A DNA stretch of 64,000 nt from PALSA-612 sp963742925 (GCA_963742925.1 CAVUNV010000013.1:89804-153803); one strand, 5' to 3'. Counted from the stretch's first letter, positions 36,782-45,444 are shown. Program-made: numbers and translations. The notes: a model not told the origin generated them from the sequence alone.

Positions 36782-37366
36782 ATGGTCGTGGCCATGGTGG
36801 CGTCCGTTGTTTGCATTTCGCGTGCGGAGTGTGCTGGCGGCGAGGAGATCGGTCGCCTCGTCGCAGCAGGTCTCGGATTTCGCTACGTGGACGAAGAGAT
36901 CGTCTTCGCAGCGGCGGAGAAGCAAGAAATGTGGCCGGAGGCGCTCGCACTGGCTGAGGACCGCAAAGCAGGGCGGCGGCTCGAGGTCTACGACTCGGGC
37001 GGTGAGCCGACAAAGGTTCTGCGTGCCCTGATTCGTGACGCGATCCGCGACACGGCAAAGCAAGGTCAGGTCGTAATCGTGGCGCACGCTGCATCATTCG
37101 CTCTCGACGGCGGGGACGGAACCCTCAGGGTGCTCGTGACCGCCTCGCCCGAGACACGTGCACGTCGCTTCGCCGAGGCCGAAGACGTCGAGACCGGGAA
37201 GGCTGGGAGTGCGATCAAGGAATCGGACAAGGGCCGCGCCGTCTATCTCAAACGCTTCTACGGCGTCAGCCGGGAACTACCGACCCACTACGACCTTCTC
37301 CTCAACACCGATTACCTGACGCACCAGCACGCAGCCGACATCATCGTCCGCGCTGCAACCGGCTAG
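36782..37366 (+). CDS. Cytidylate kinase-like family protein
   Basis: 194 residues with the layout of Cmk-like kinases: an N-terminal strand then ISRAECAGGEEIGRLVAAGL in place of the usual P-loop, a central GQVVIVAHAASFAL, and the lid region ETRARRFAEAE ... DKGRAVYLKRFYGVSRELP. The P-loop lysine/serine (GxxGSGKS) is not seen, so nucleotide phosphorylation is doubtful; standalone members of this family are often of unknown role. ATG 36782. Confidence 0.75.
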   Translation: MVVAMVASVVCISRAECAGGEEIGRLVAAGLGFRYVDEEIVFAAAEKQEMWPEALALAEDRKAGRRLEVYDSGGEPTKVLRALIRDAIRDTAKQGQVVIVAHAASFALDGGDGTLRVLVTASPETRARRFAEAEDVETGKAGSAIKESDKGRAVYLKRFYGVSRELPTHYDLLLNTDYLTHQHAADIIVRAATG

Positions 37367-37574
37367 AGCGAGGCTGCCCGAGCCTCGTTTCCTGGACTCG
37401 GTCACAGAGGATGAGGGGACTGACGGCCAGCCTGATCTGGCGGTGACGACCAGCTTCTGGCATTCGTACGGAGACTGGCGCGAGCACGAGGCAACACAGG
37501 CATGCAGCGAGGAGATCAGCCGCAGGGAGGGCAGGAGCCCCCTGAGTGCAATCGGGTGAGTAGGCTACGCGCCC

Positions 37575-38027
37575 GTGGGCGACGACAACATCTGGACCGA
37601 CGAGTGGGACGAGGGCGACGACTGGTCGGGAGGCGGGGCTTCGTCGAAACGCCTCCCCCGCGGCGACCGTCTGGGCGCGACCGTGTACGAGCTCGATCCC
37701 GGCGATTTCGTCGTCTATCACTTCCATCACGCCGCGGACGAGATGCTGATCGTGCTCGACGGCCGGCCGACGCTGCGAACCCCGGACGGCGAGCGGCAGC
37801 TCGCGCGCGGGGAGGTCGTCGTCTTTCCGGTCGGACCTGATGGTGCGCACGCGCTGAGGAACGAGAGCGACGCCGTCGTCCGCTACGTGATGGCGTCGTC
37901 GCTCGGCTCGCCCGAGGTCGTCGAGTACCCGGACTTGAGGCAGATCACTGCCCAGGCGCGGACGGGCTCCCAGACGGGCGACCGGCTCTGGCTCGTCCAT
38001 GACGTGAAGCCGGACAGCTCCGACTAG
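37575..38027 (+). CDS. Cupin domain-containing protein
   Basis: 150 residues with a cupin motif: YHFHHAADEMLIVLDGRPTL (His/His/Glu metal ligands) and VVFPVGPDGAHALRN. Acidic N-terminus (DDNIWTDEWDEGDDW). Cupins of this type bind a metal and small ligand; the substrate is unknown. The GTG start at 37575 follows a TAGGCT box too closely for a leader, suggesting a leaderless mRNA. Confidence 0.8.
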   Translation: MGDDNIWTDEWDEGDDWSGGGASSKRLPRGDRLGATVYELDPGDFVVYHFHHAADEMLIVLDGRPTLRTPDGERQLARGEVVVFPVGPDGAHALRNESDAVVRYVMASSLGSPEVVEYPDLRQITAQARTGSQTGDRLWLVHDVKPDSSD

Positions 38028-38113
38028 TCGCACTACAGCTCCGCGTCGCGGATCCCCGCTTGAATCGCATCGGCTCTTGCCGCACGGCTCCAGCACCCGA
38101 CGAAGGAAGAACC

Positions 38114-38203
38114 GTGGCCTGGTCGATCGAGGGCGAGTACATCGAGAACTGCAACTGCGAGATCCTGCGTCCGCAGGCGTACAAACCAGGTGGAGGTAGC
38201 TGA
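38114..38203 (+). pseudogene. DUF1326 N-terminal fragment
   Basis: The 29 residues MAWSIEGEYIENCNCEILRP match the invariant start of DUF1326 proteins (W-x-(I/L)-x-G-x-Y-x-E-x-CNC), then the frame ends in TGA. Full-length members have ~200 residues, so this is a stump left by a deletion. Confidence 0.6.
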
Positions 38204-38629
38204 TGCACGTTCAGGTCGTTACCCCGGATAGCCGACGTCATCGAGCTTGAGCGGGCTTGTCCACAATGAGGAGGTGGATTGCGAACCGCCGATTCGACAG
38301 TCCGCGGTTCGAATCTGCGCGCCAGCTTCGCACAACACACCCTGCACGCGCGGGTCCAGTCCGACGGCGACTGGATGCTCTGATTCGGGCCAAAACCGAC
38401 CAGTGGGCAACAACCGGGCAACCGCGGATCACGCTAGGAAACGGCCAACCTGCCGGACCCCCCGAGGCCGCTGCCGTGAGAATTGGCTTTGTTTCACAGA
38501 AGGCAATTACATTGAGCCAAGACGTTGGCTAAAGAGACAAAAGTCTACGCATGCCGACACCAAGACACATTCTGCTCTACCCGGCGGTCTCGCTTTCGGG
38601 GTGTGTCGCCCAGCGACACTCGATCGTTC
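38204..38629. other. Stretch without a gene (contains the T-arm-like scar)
   Basis: Between the DUF1326 stump and the convergent signalling gene nothing coding can be supported. Confidence 0.4.
38303..38319 (+). other. tRNA T-arm-like scar
   Basis: CGCGG-TTCGAAT-CTGCG forms a T-arm followed by an acceptor-like CGCCAGC; no D-arm or anticodon arm lies upstream. At 38405-38423 a direct repeat of GGGCAAC follows. Resembles an integration scar at a tRNA 3' end. Confidence 0.35.
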
Positions 38630-39497
38630 TCAGGCGGTGCGCCCGAGCATGTCTTGGAGCTCGGCCAGGCGGGTGGCGACTGTGTTCTCTGCCGCCCGTG
38701 TGCTTGCCTCATGGCTCGTTATGGCGGAGAGGAAGTCCTCCGATGTGAGCGCATAGAGTTCGACGGGGTCTTTGGCGACGATCGTTGCCGTCCGTGGCAC
38801 GTGACGGAGCAGCGCGATCTCGCCAATGTGGTCGCTGGGTCCGAGGGTTGCAACGTGGCAGCGCGCGACGCTGACATCGACTTGGCCTTCCGCGATCAGG
38901 AAGAAGCGATCGGCATAGTTACCCTCGCGGATGATCGTCTCGTCAACCGAGGCCGAAACCGGAATCAGCTGGGCTGCGAGGCGTTCGCGCATCGCGCCGG
39001 GGAGCGGAGCGAAGATCGGGTTTCGCCAGAGCAAGTCGAGACGGTCGCGCGCAGGCGCGATCGCAGCCCCACCGATACCGATCCGGTGTGGGCCGAGCGT
39101 GCGCCGCAGCCGAACCGATGTCCCTTCCCGGGTGGTCTGGATGTCGACCGTGTCCATGAGCGCGTACAACAGGTGCAGGCCCAGCCCTGCGCCCTGCGCT
39201 CGATTGATCCCCTTGCCAACCTCCATGGTCGCGAACGACGATTTCGACCACGCCCTGGTTGTTGCGTGCATCGACGTGGACTGCGATCGAGCGGGGCTGG
39301 CGCGGGTGCACGGTCGCGTTGTTGAACGCCTCGGTTGCGGCGACCAGGATGTCGAGAACCTCGTCCTCGGCGGCGCGCTGCTCTGTCAGCCAGAGCCTGA
39401 GGTGAGCGCGAAGAAGAAATGCTTGAGCAGGCCGAGCCGCCAGCCGCAGGCTGAGCCTTGCAGGTTGATCTTCTGAGGTGTTGCCCTTTGCGGCCAC
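38630..39497 (-). pseudogene. HATPase + cNMP-binding signalling protein, frameshifted by a 7-bp duplication
   Basis: Close paralog of 47637-48515 (same architecture, roughly 75-80% identical by eye). The N-terminal Bergerat ATPase part (RLSLRLAARPAQAFLLRAHL, N-box TEAFNNATVH, DHGGW) is in one frame; the G2 box onward (AGLGLHLLYALMDTVD) and the cNMP-binding domain (IIREGNYADRFFLIAEG, GEIALLRHVPRTATI) are in another. The break is a tandem GCCCTGC GCCCTGC at 39184-39197, present once in the paralog. GTG start 39497. The promoter/leader region is shared with the paralog. Confidence 0.8.
39184..39197 (-). repeat. 7-bp tandem duplication causing the frameshift
   Basis: Two adjacent copies of GCCCTGC (+ strand) where the intact paralog has one. 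Loss of one unit would restore the full reading frame, so the change is revertible in principle. Confidence 0.75.
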
Positions 39498-39517
39498 GCT
39501 GACGACACTTCCCTTTG

Positions 39518-39536
39518 CACTCTGGACCGCAGAGTG
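39518..39536 (-). promoter_or_regulatory. 5'-UTR hairpin of the 39.5-kb signalling gene
   Basis: CACTCTG (39518-39524) pairs with CAGAGTG (39530-39536) around a 5-base loop. The same 7-bp stem with a 3-base loop is found at 47598-47614; the stem is kept while the loop changes. Confidence 0.55.
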
Positions 39537-39548
39537 ATGATGTTCACG

Positions 39549-39556
39549 TTATCGGC
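39549..39556 (-). promoter_or_regulatory. Sigma-28/WhiG-like -10 element
   Basis: GCCGATAA on the minus strand is the consensus -10 of FliA/WhiG-class sigma factors; GAAA lies 16 bases upstream (consensus -35 TAAA). Identical -10 at 47581-47588 ahead of the paralog. Confidence 0.5.
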
Positions 39557-39586
39557 AGGAACGCCGCTTCACTTTCGGGTCTCTAT

Positions 39587-39600
39587 CCCTCGAACGAGTG
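39587..39600 (-). promoter_or_regulatory. Palindromic box (site 1)
   Basis: On the minus strand CACTCGTTCGAGGG, 30 bases upstream of the GCCGATAA element and 90 bases before the 39497 start. One of five near-identical 14-bp palindromes in 39.5-49.3 kb. Confidence 0.55.
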
Positions 39601-39809
39601 ATTCCGCCCGAACCTCATCGAGCCAGATTCCCGCAGGACAAGCCGAACGCTCACTGCCGTTTCCGCTCTTTTGCCTTCTCGATCCCCGACCACGCCGATA
39701 CCGGTAGGTCAACGCCACAGCACGGACACCACGGCCCGTCGCAGGCGTCCGCGCGCGCCGCAGCAGCCTTCCGAATCGCAAAACGGCGGCGTCCGCTCTT
39801 GCCGGGAGT

Positions 39810-40028
39810 TCAGGCCGCCTGGCCGGGCCCGCTGCTGTCTACGCGTTTAGGGGAATCGGCGCTTGCCTGCGCCAGGCAGAAGGGGGTGAGGTCGCCGATC
39901 TTCGCCTCCAACCGCTCCCGGGCAGACGGGCGGTCTTCCAGGAACAAGCCGACGAGCGACAGGTGGCCCAGCAGCCGCCTTGTCCTATGGTCGAGCGTGT
40001 TCGCGGCGGCAGATTCCCGGTCGCTCAC
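39810..40028 (-). CDS. Small conserved protein, member 2 of the local family
   Basis: 72 residues, GTG start at 40028. RRLLGHLSLVGLFLEDRPSA plus RERLEAKIGD aligns with 33665-33910 and 47177-47410. The DRPSAR-x-RLEA stretch is nearly identical to member 1. The C-terminal part is short and divergent. Located between two of the HATPase signalling genes. Confidence 0.55.
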   Translation of the reverse strand: MSDRESAAANTLDHRTRRLLGHLSLVGLFLEDRPSARERLEAKIGDLTPFCLAQASADSPKRVDSSGPGQAA

Positions 40029-40112
40029 CCTGCTCTGCCTTTCATGGATTCACGGAACCTACACCGCCTCAGGAAAGGCTGGCGTAAAACGGAGCCCTGA
40101 TCACGAGAAGTT

Positions 40113-40126
40113 CACTCATTCGAGGG
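40113..40126 (+). promoter_or_regulatory. Palindromic box (site 2)
   Basis: CACTCATTCGAGGG, 74 bases before the ATG of the 40200 gene. One base off the other copies (A for G at position 6). Confidence 0.45.
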
Positions 40127-40199
40127 ACGGAAGAAACCGAACGGCGAATCAGCGCGGGCCCGGATTCGATGAGGGTGCCATCAGGCGAGCCTCCCCGCT

Positions 40200-40553
40200 A
40201 TGACCGCAACTGGGACGCCCAACGCAACGCTTCGGCTCTGGCTACCCGCGCGAGCCTCACAAACTCACCTGCTCAGGGCCGAGCTCAGGCTCTGGCTGAT
40301 GCAGAACCACGACGGAGACGAAGACGACGTCCTCGAGATCCTCGCGGCCGCCACGCAAACGTTCATGAACGCACTCGGACATCAAGGCTGGCCACGCACC
40401 ATCGCTGTTGAGGTCGAGGCGAGCTACACCGACAGCGACGTCGAACTCCGCGTCCACGACTACTCAGGCAACAACGGCAACACGGTCGAGCTTCAAAGAC
40501 CCCTCAGACCCGCTCGATGGGAGGTCGTCGCCGCGCACGCCGGCGACCAATGA
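40200..40553 (+). CDS. HATPase-like signalling protein, truncated paralog
   Basis: 117 residues. LRLWLPARASQTHLLRAELR, LEILAAATQTFMNALGHQGW and TIAVEVEASYTDSDVELRV align with residues ~15-90 of the 47637 protein, but the G1 box is degraded (DYSGNNG for DHGGW). The rest of the ATPase fold and the cNMP-binding domain are missing. It is probably unable to bind ATP. A long open frame (to 41040) with helical character continues in another frame, so it may be a frameshifted remnant. ATG 40200. Confidence 0.6.
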   Translation: MTATGTPNATLRLWLPARASQTHLLRAELRLWLMQNHDGDEDDVLEILAAATQTFMNALGHQGWPRTIAVEVEASYTDSDVELRVHDYSGNNGNTVELQRPLRPARWEVVAAHAGDQ

Positions 40554-40904
40554 AAGCAGCCGCTTAGCAGGATCATCGCTTCGCCGCGTTCGCCAGCAAA
40601 CCCTGACAGGTTCGCTTCTGGCATCAACGGGGACACGTGCCGCAGTCGAAGAGCTCGCTACGCGGAACGAGGGGATTGAGAATGCCATCCGCAAGATTGC
40701 GCTCCAAATCCAGGAACTCGCCGGGCCGCCCAAGAGACACCTGAAGCACGCACGCTCAACAAGACCGAACCCTGTGTCCTACGGTGCTCAAGTCGCGACC
40801 GAGCCGGAGCAGGCCAGCCTTTCTTCGCAGCTAGCTGCCGCCAATGCGCAGGTCGCAGAAGCGACGACCAGTCTGCGAGGTACGCGAACCCGCTTCGGCT
40901 CTTC

Positions 40905-41126
40905 CTACTCCGAACTGGCGGACTGCGCTCTGATCCCGGCGCGTAACGCCCGGACTCGAGACCGGGGAAGGTCGCCGACGGTTCCAGCCTCGCTATCGAC
41001 CATCTCGTCGCCCAGTTGTGTCCATGGGCGGCCGGCGTAGAGCGCTTTCCCTCGCTGGACGGCTCCTTCGCTTGCAGCTCGCGCGCGGACCTGCGCGGCT
41101 GTCATGTCCTCGAACTTAGTCCGCAT
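40905..41126 (-). CDS. Hypothetical protein, 73 residues
   Basis: MRTKFEDMTAAQVRARAASE with AVQRGKALYAGRPWTQLGDE; it looks like a small soluble helical protein. It starts 70 bases downstream of the cold-shock gene in the same direction and may be cotranscribed. No family recognised. Confidence 0.4.
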   Translation of the reverse strand: MRTKFEDMTAAQVRARAASEGAVQRGKALYAGRPWTQLGDEMVDSEAGTVGDLPRSRVRALRAGIRAQSASSE

Positions 41127-41196
41127 TGCTCTCCTCGCTCGCAGGTCGGACAGGCAGCCGGCCCCAACCTTTGAAGGTTCTGATGGCGAGGGTCAG

Positions 41197-41481
41197 TTAA
41201 TCCTCGGGGCTCTCGATGGGCTCCTCGGTCTGTGGGCCTGCATCGGCCGCGGGACTGGGCTCCTCCTCGCTGGTGGACCCGATCACAGTTACGTTCGTCG
41301 CCTGGAGACCCTTTTGCCCTGGCTCTGTCTCGAACTGGACCTGGGCGCCTTCGTCGAGCGTCTTGAAACCAGAGCCCTCGATCTTGGAGAAATGCACGAA
41401 CACGTCCTCGCTGCCGTCAGCCGGGCTGATGAACCCGTAGCCCTTCTCGCTGCTGAACCACTTCACAGTGCCAGTCGCCAC
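41197..41481 (-). CDS. Cold shock domain protein (CspA family) with acidic tail
   Basis: 94 residues. MATGTVKWFSSEKGYGFISP carries RNP1 (KGYGFI), and EDVFVHFSKI carries RNP2; the fold is complete by residue ~67. An extra ~27-residue Glu/Pro-rich tail (SEEEPSPAADAGPQTEEP) is unusual for CspA and could modulate nucleic-acid binding. A good ribosome site (AAGGAGG) precedes the ATG. Confidence 0.95.
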   Translation of the reverse strand: MATGTVKWFSSEKGYGFISPADGSEDVFVHFSKIEGSGFKTLDEGAQVQFETEPGQKGLQATNVTVIGSTSEEEPSPAADAGPQTEEPIESPED

Positions 41482-41634
41482 CGAAACCTCCTTGAAAGGG
41501 AAGGAGCGGACCTCCCGCTCCTTCCGGAGCGAGCCTATCGCTTCCGTCAGGGCCGGGAGATCAGATTGATTCTCGGAGCGCGTTCGCTGCAGCCTGCAGA
41601 CGTTCGCTGACGTCCGAGCGGCTGAGCGGGGTCG

Positions 41635-42789
41635 CTAGACCGGCCGGAATGTCGGCATGACCACCTCCGGCTTGACCCGTCGATAGCCGAAGCGGTAGCG
41701 GCCGAGAAAGCCCTGTCGGTGGGCGAGGATCCAGTAGTAGATCGAGCCGACGATCGGCATCAGGAAGGCCTGCACGAACGCGTAGAGCGGGAAGACGAGC
41801 ATTCGCCACGACCGCACCTGGAAATTGGCGAGCACGGTGATCACGGCACAGACACCGAGCGAGATCCCGATCAACTTCCCGAACTCCTGCACGCTCGCGT
41901 AGGAGGTGATCGTGTGCCACTTGAAGTACAGGCCGACCCAGACGAGCGCGACGTAGTAGAACGACCAGATCGGCATCCGCAGCATGTTCTTGTCCAGGTT
42001 GACGATCGTGTGACGGAAGTTCCCGGCCCACCAGAGGCCGCGCTGGCGGAACAGTCCCCGCCAGGAAGCGGGCGCATCGGTCTCGACGGTCAGATCGAGA
42101 TGACGCACACGCATGCCGAGCGCGCGTGCGACGCGACCGGTCTCGATGTCCTCGCCCGGGAACCAGAACGAGTGGAACCGGAGGATCCGGCGCATCGCCT
42201 CCGTTTTCGCCACGGTGCAGGCTCCTGAGGTCAGCCAGGGCCGGAAGTGCCGTGCCAGCATCGCCATCCTGTACTCGAGCGCCTGCATCTTCTGCGCCTG
42301 CGTCCTGGGGCTCGCGACGGCGACCTTGACCGAGCAGATCTCGGCGCCGTCCTCCTTCATGCCCTCGATGTAGCGGTCGAAGTCCTCGAGCGGGCGCGTG
42401 TCGGCGTCCATCCGGATGACATAGGGCGTTGTGACGAACCCGTCCTCGAGCGCGAAACGGATCAGATAGGGCGGGCACGGGTGCTCGAGCTCGGTACAGG
42501 CGACCCGCCAGCCGTGGGCGTAGAGCAGGAGCGCGTACTCGCGCATCACGGGCAGGGTGACGTCCATCGCAACGAGCACGTTCTGCTTCATGCCGGAGAG
42601 CGCGGCCTGGTTCGTGAAGTAGCGGGGGTGACCGTAGAGCGGAACGACGATCGTGTAGTCGTCGCTGCCCCGGGCGTGCGGGCCGATCACCCGCCCGCGC
42701 CACCACGAGAGCACGTTCTGGAAGTCGAACAGGATCACGAGCCCGGCGGCGGCCAGCGCGAGGTCGCGCCAGCTCAGGACCGTGCTCAC
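41635..42789 (-). CDS. Membrane family 2 glycosyltransferase (hyaluronan-synthase-like)
   Basis: 384 residues from GTG 42789 (the frame is open further up, but this start gives the N-terminal helix LALAAAGLVILFDFQNVLSW). Motifs: IRMDADTRPLEDFD (DXD), TSGACTVAK, WFPGEDIETG (ED) and QRGLWWAGNF (QxxLW). Three or four C-terminal helices. It likely polymerises or adds sugar at the membrane; substrate unknown. It follows the 43132-42830 secreted protein gene by 40 bases and is probably cotranscribed with it. Confidence 0.83.
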   Translation of the reverse strand: MSTVLSWRDLALAAAGLVILFDFQNVLSWWRGRVIGPHARGSDDYTIVVPLYGHPRYFTNQAALSGMKQNVLVAMDVTLPVMREYALLLYAHGWRVACTELEHPCPPYLIRFALEDGFVTTPYVIRMDADTRPLEDFDRYIEGMKEDGAEICSVKVAVASPRTQAQKMQALEYRMAMLARHFRPWLTSGACTVAKTEAMRRILRFHSFWFPGEDIETGRVARALGMRVRHLDLTVETDAPASWRGLFRQRGLWWAGNFRHTIVNLDKNMLRMPIWSFYYVALVWVGLYFKWHTITSYASVQEFGKLIGISLGVCAVITVLANFQVRSWRMLVFPLYAFVQAFLMPIVGSIYYWILAHRQGFLGRYRFGYRRVKPEVVMPTFRPV

Positions 42790-42829
42790 CGGCGCTGCCG
42801 GCTGGGGGCCGCTCGAGTGGCGCGGGTCA

Positions 42830-43132
42830 TCAGGGTGACGACAGGGAGCGTTGCACGTACCTGTTCCTCGACACGCACTTGCCGTTCTTCCACCACACAT
42901 CCTTCGGGCACAGCTTGACCTTGGGATCGAGCTTCACCGTGTTGACGATCCTCGTCTGGCACTGGTAGGTCTTGCCGCGGACCGTGACCGGCTGCCCGGG
43001 GACGCACGTGACGGGCTTCGAGCCGCCTGCCTTCCACGCATGGCCGACCAGGTGGTGCGCGGAATCGACCACGGGGATGATCAGCGTGGTGACGAATGTC
43101 GCGACGATCGCGGACCGTGTACCGATGCTCAT
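42830..43132 (-). CDS. Small secreted or anchored protein, 100 residues
   Basis: N-terminal signal-like helix (SAIVATFVTTLIIPVVDSAH), then a Cys-bearing basic domain: VTCVPGQPVTVRGKTYQC and LCPKDVWWKNGKCVSRN. Four cysteines suggest two disulfides outside the cell. No known family. The palindromic box lies 36 bases upstream of its ATG, and it leads the unit with the glycosyltransferase. Confidence 0.6.
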   Translation of the reverse strand: MSIGTRSAIVATFVTTLIIPVVDSAHHLVGHAWKAGGSKPVTCVPGQPVTVRGKTYQCQTRIVNTVKLDPKVKLCPKDVWWKNGKCVSRNRYVQRSLSSP

Positions 43133-43167
43133 GGGGCCTTGATCGACCCGCCTGAGGTACGGGGAGC

Positions 43168-43181
43168 CCCTCGTTCGAGTG
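43168..43181 (-). promoter_or_regulatory. Palindromic box (site 3)
   Basis: On the minus strand CACTCGAACGAGGG, preceded by TCGGGCGGGAAT, which is nearly the same as the flank of site 1 (TCGGGCGGAAT). It lies upstream of the secreted protein gene at 43132. Confidence 0.55.
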
Positions 43182-43350
43182 ATTCCCGCCCGAGGGAGCG
43201 ACTTTCGGCAATCCCGCTCTCCGCCGAGCTGCCGGTCGGTCTCTCCGGTCGCGGGCGTGATTGCGGCATCGATGTCTCCACGCCTGCTGCTGCAGGACGG
43301 GCTGCATTGCAAACGGACCTGCTTTTCGTGACTTCACGGCTAGCTTCGCT

Positions 43351-43391
43351 GTCGCCGCGCAGACCTGTTCGGGCCCATCCCGGTCGGTTAA
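43351..43391 (+). repeat. ~40-bp direct repeat flanking the collagen-like gene, copy 1
   Basis: CGCGCAG...CCTGTTCGGGCCC...CGGTCGGTTAA; the same sequence with few changes is at 44650-44690, same orientation. Confidence 0.5.
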
Positions 43392-43425
43392 GGACGTCTC
43401 CACCGGGGAGCTATTCGTAAACGAA

Positions 43426-43450
43426 AGCGGGAGGCCATTGGCCTCCCGCT
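43426..43450 (-). terminator. Intrinsic terminator of the collagen-like gene
   Basis: An 11-bp stem (43426-43436 with 43440-43450, arm AGCGGGAGGCC) with a 3-base loop; on the minus strand it is followed by TTTCGTTT. It lies 28 bases past the stop. Confidence 0.8.
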
Positions 43451-43477
43451 GTGTCTGGTTTCTATGAGGGATCGTCG

Positions 43478-44452
43478 CTACGAGCTGCAGACGACGTACG
43501 CCTGTACCATCATCGTCGCGGCGCCGCCGATGCGTCCGAGAACGATGCCGCTGATCGTCCACGTCCCGGCCACGCTCGGGTACGACTCGTACACGGCAAC
43601 CGGCTTGAACTGCGACGGCCCGTTCACCGTGACGCGTCCGCCACCACCGAGCATGTAACCGCTCGGGCAGGTCGCAGTGGCACTCAGCTGCGTACCGACC
43701 GCCGGGTCAGGTCCGGTCTGAACCGCGGCTCCCTGGGTGATCGAGCTTCCTGGGAAGCCAGTCGGTCCGGGCGGCCCTGTCGGTCCAATCGGCCCCCGGT
43801 TCCCGGTCGGGCCCTTGGTACCCGTCGGGCCCTTGTCACCCGTCGGGCCCTTGGCGCCAGGCGGCGGCGCAGGCCCAGTCGGGCCACGCTGCCCAGTCGG
43901 ACCCTGAACACCCGTCGTGCCCTTGACACCTGTCGGGCCTCGAACACCCGTCGGGCCTTGGGCGCCGGTCGTGCCCTTCGCACCCGTCGCGCCCTTCGCA
44001 CCCGTCGTGCCCTTCGCACCGGTCACGCCCTTCGCGCCGGTCGGGCCGGTAGCACCCCGACCCGTCGGGCCACGCGCACCCGTCGTACCCTTCGCACCGG
44101 TCGCGCCCTTGGCGCCAGTCGGGCCGGTAGCACCCCGCCCGGTCGGGCCACGCGCACCCGACGGCCCTCTCGCACCCGTCGGACCAGTCGGCCCAGCCGG
44201 GCCACCAGCGGCACTCGACCAATCAAGCTCCGTCTCAAGGCTCGAACACGGCGACGGCGGCACCTGAAAAACCATGCCAGGCCCGTCGATGATCCGAACA
44301 CTCCCGAGCAGCGCAGGCTGCCCACCAGCCTGCGTACGCACACACGCCCTCACAACCCCACCCGGCCCCGTATCCGCGACCGCGCCAGGAACGACAACAG
44401 CGGCCACGGCAGCCGCGAGGGTAAGAGCCAGAATCATTTTGAGTCGGTTCAC
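43478..44452 (-). CDS. Secreted collagen-like (Gly-X-Y repeat) protein
   Basis: 324 residues. Signal peptide (LALTLAAAVAAVVVPGAVAD), a ~60-residue N-terminal domain with two cysteines (VRACVRT, PSPCSS), about 55 Gly-X-Y triplets (~85-235, mostly GPTG, GAKG and GTTG units) and a C-terminal beta-type domain (CPSGYMLGGGGRVT ... GTWTISGIVLG). Collagen-like stalks in bacteria form triple helices on the surface. The two GRGATGPTGAKG blocks are internal repeats with Gly-X-Y interruptions. It ends in a clear terminator. Confidence 0.88.
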   Translation of the reverse strand: MNRLKMILALTLAAAVAAVVVPGAVADTGPGGVVRACVRTQAGGQPALLGSVRIIDGPGMVFQVPPSPCSSLETELDWSSAAGGPAGPTGPTGARGPSGARGPTGRGATGPTGAKGATGAKGTTGARGPTGRGATGPTGAKGVTGAKGTTGAKGATGAKGTTGAQGPTGVRGPTGVKGTTGVQGPTGQRGPTGPAPPPGAKGPTGDKGPTGTKGPTGNRGPIGPTGPPGPTGFPGSSITQGAAVQTGPDPAVGTQLSATATCPSGYMLGGGGRVTVNGPSQFKPVAVYESYPSVAGTWTISGIVLGRIGGAATMMVQAYVVCSS

Positions 44453-44649
44453 GATCCCCCTCTGGACGCCGCGGCCCTCCGGTCGCGTATCGACTGACGG
44501 CGCGACAAGTCTATGCCTCGTGCTCGTACCGCGTCAAAGTTCGCGCCTGAGCACGAACTTCCTGCCCAGGGAACCACCCCCCAAGACCGGCCGCGGGCTC
44601 CGCGCGGCCCGGGAAGCGTGAGCTGATGCAGCTCACTTTGGTTCCGAGC

Positions 44650-44690
44650 TGCCGACGCGCAGCCTGTTCGAGCCGATCACGGTCGGTTAA
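44650..44690 (+). repeat. ~40-bp direct repeat flanking the collagen-like gene, copy 2
   Basis: Matches 43351-43391, same orientation, on the promoter side of the collagen-like gene. Confidence 0.5.
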
Positions 44691-45229
44691 CAGCTGGTCC
44701 TAGAAAAGCGACGCTCTACGCGAAGCGACTCGTCCAAGCAGGAGGGCCGCACTCCCAATTGCGAGCAGGCACGTCGCCGGAGCGAGGCCTCGCGCAGGGC
44801 GGCGGCAGCATCGATTCCCGGTCGGGTCTCCTGCGCCAGCCCAGATCCGACGCGGGCAACAGGCGCCCCTCCGCGACGGCGCGGAACCAGGCCTCAGACT
44901 CGACTTCGGGCTCCCGTGTCTCCATGGCTCCCCCCATGGCCGCGGCTGGAAGCTACGGCAGTAACTCTATGCCCATTCGAGGCGTCAGGCAAACCGGGGG
45001 CGAGATCACCACCTCAATCTCGGCCTTGGATCGTCATGCGCTTCGCCGTGGGAGTCGAGCCTGCCCCGCGCCGGTCGAATTCGGGGCTCCGCTTCGCTCT
45101 TCTGGCGGTCGCGTCGAGCAGTTCGAGCTTGCGCTCGCTCACTGCCGGCTACTCCCACGCTTAGGGTTTCAAAGCCGCGCCGTCGGGTACGAGGAAGAAG
45201 ACCGCGCGCATCGAACAGAAGGCTTGGCG
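44691..45229. other. Stretch without a supportable gene
   Basis: Short frames on both strands lack motifs and ribosome sites. Confidence 0.35.
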
Positions 45230-45325
45230 ATGACGGTTCTGGTGCTCGCGCTCCTATTTCTTTGCTCGATGCGTCTGTGTTGGCTGATCGCCACGTTTGA
45301 CGAGCCCCCAAAGCCCAGGCGTTAG
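45230..45325 (+). CDS. Candidate single-helix membrane peptide, 31 residues
   Basis: MTVLVLALLFLCSMRLCWLI is followed by a short charged tail (ATFDEPPKPRR). Weak ribosome site. Function unknown; it may be chance. Confidence 0.3.
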   Translation: MTVLVLALLFLCSMRLCWLIATFDEPPKPRR

Positions 45326-45444
45326 GCATTCGCCGCGTTGGCGGCATCGGTTGGATCGAGTAGAGGATCGCTGACAGCCGACCTCTCTTCCATTCTCGGC
45401 GCGCTCACGCCGCCCGCTACCCCGGTAAGGCTGAGCGCCCGATC

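Noticed and set aside
39598..40203. 201-residue + strand frame between the signalling genes
   Set aside because: It overlaps the small conserved protein on the other strand, has no motif, and its composition is that of an out-of-frame reading.
43780..44200. Regular ~9- to 18-bp repeats resembling a CRISPR or satellite array
   Set aside because: The repeats are codons for Gly-X-Y triplets of the collagen-like protein; there are no constant repeats with unique spacers and no cas genes in the window.
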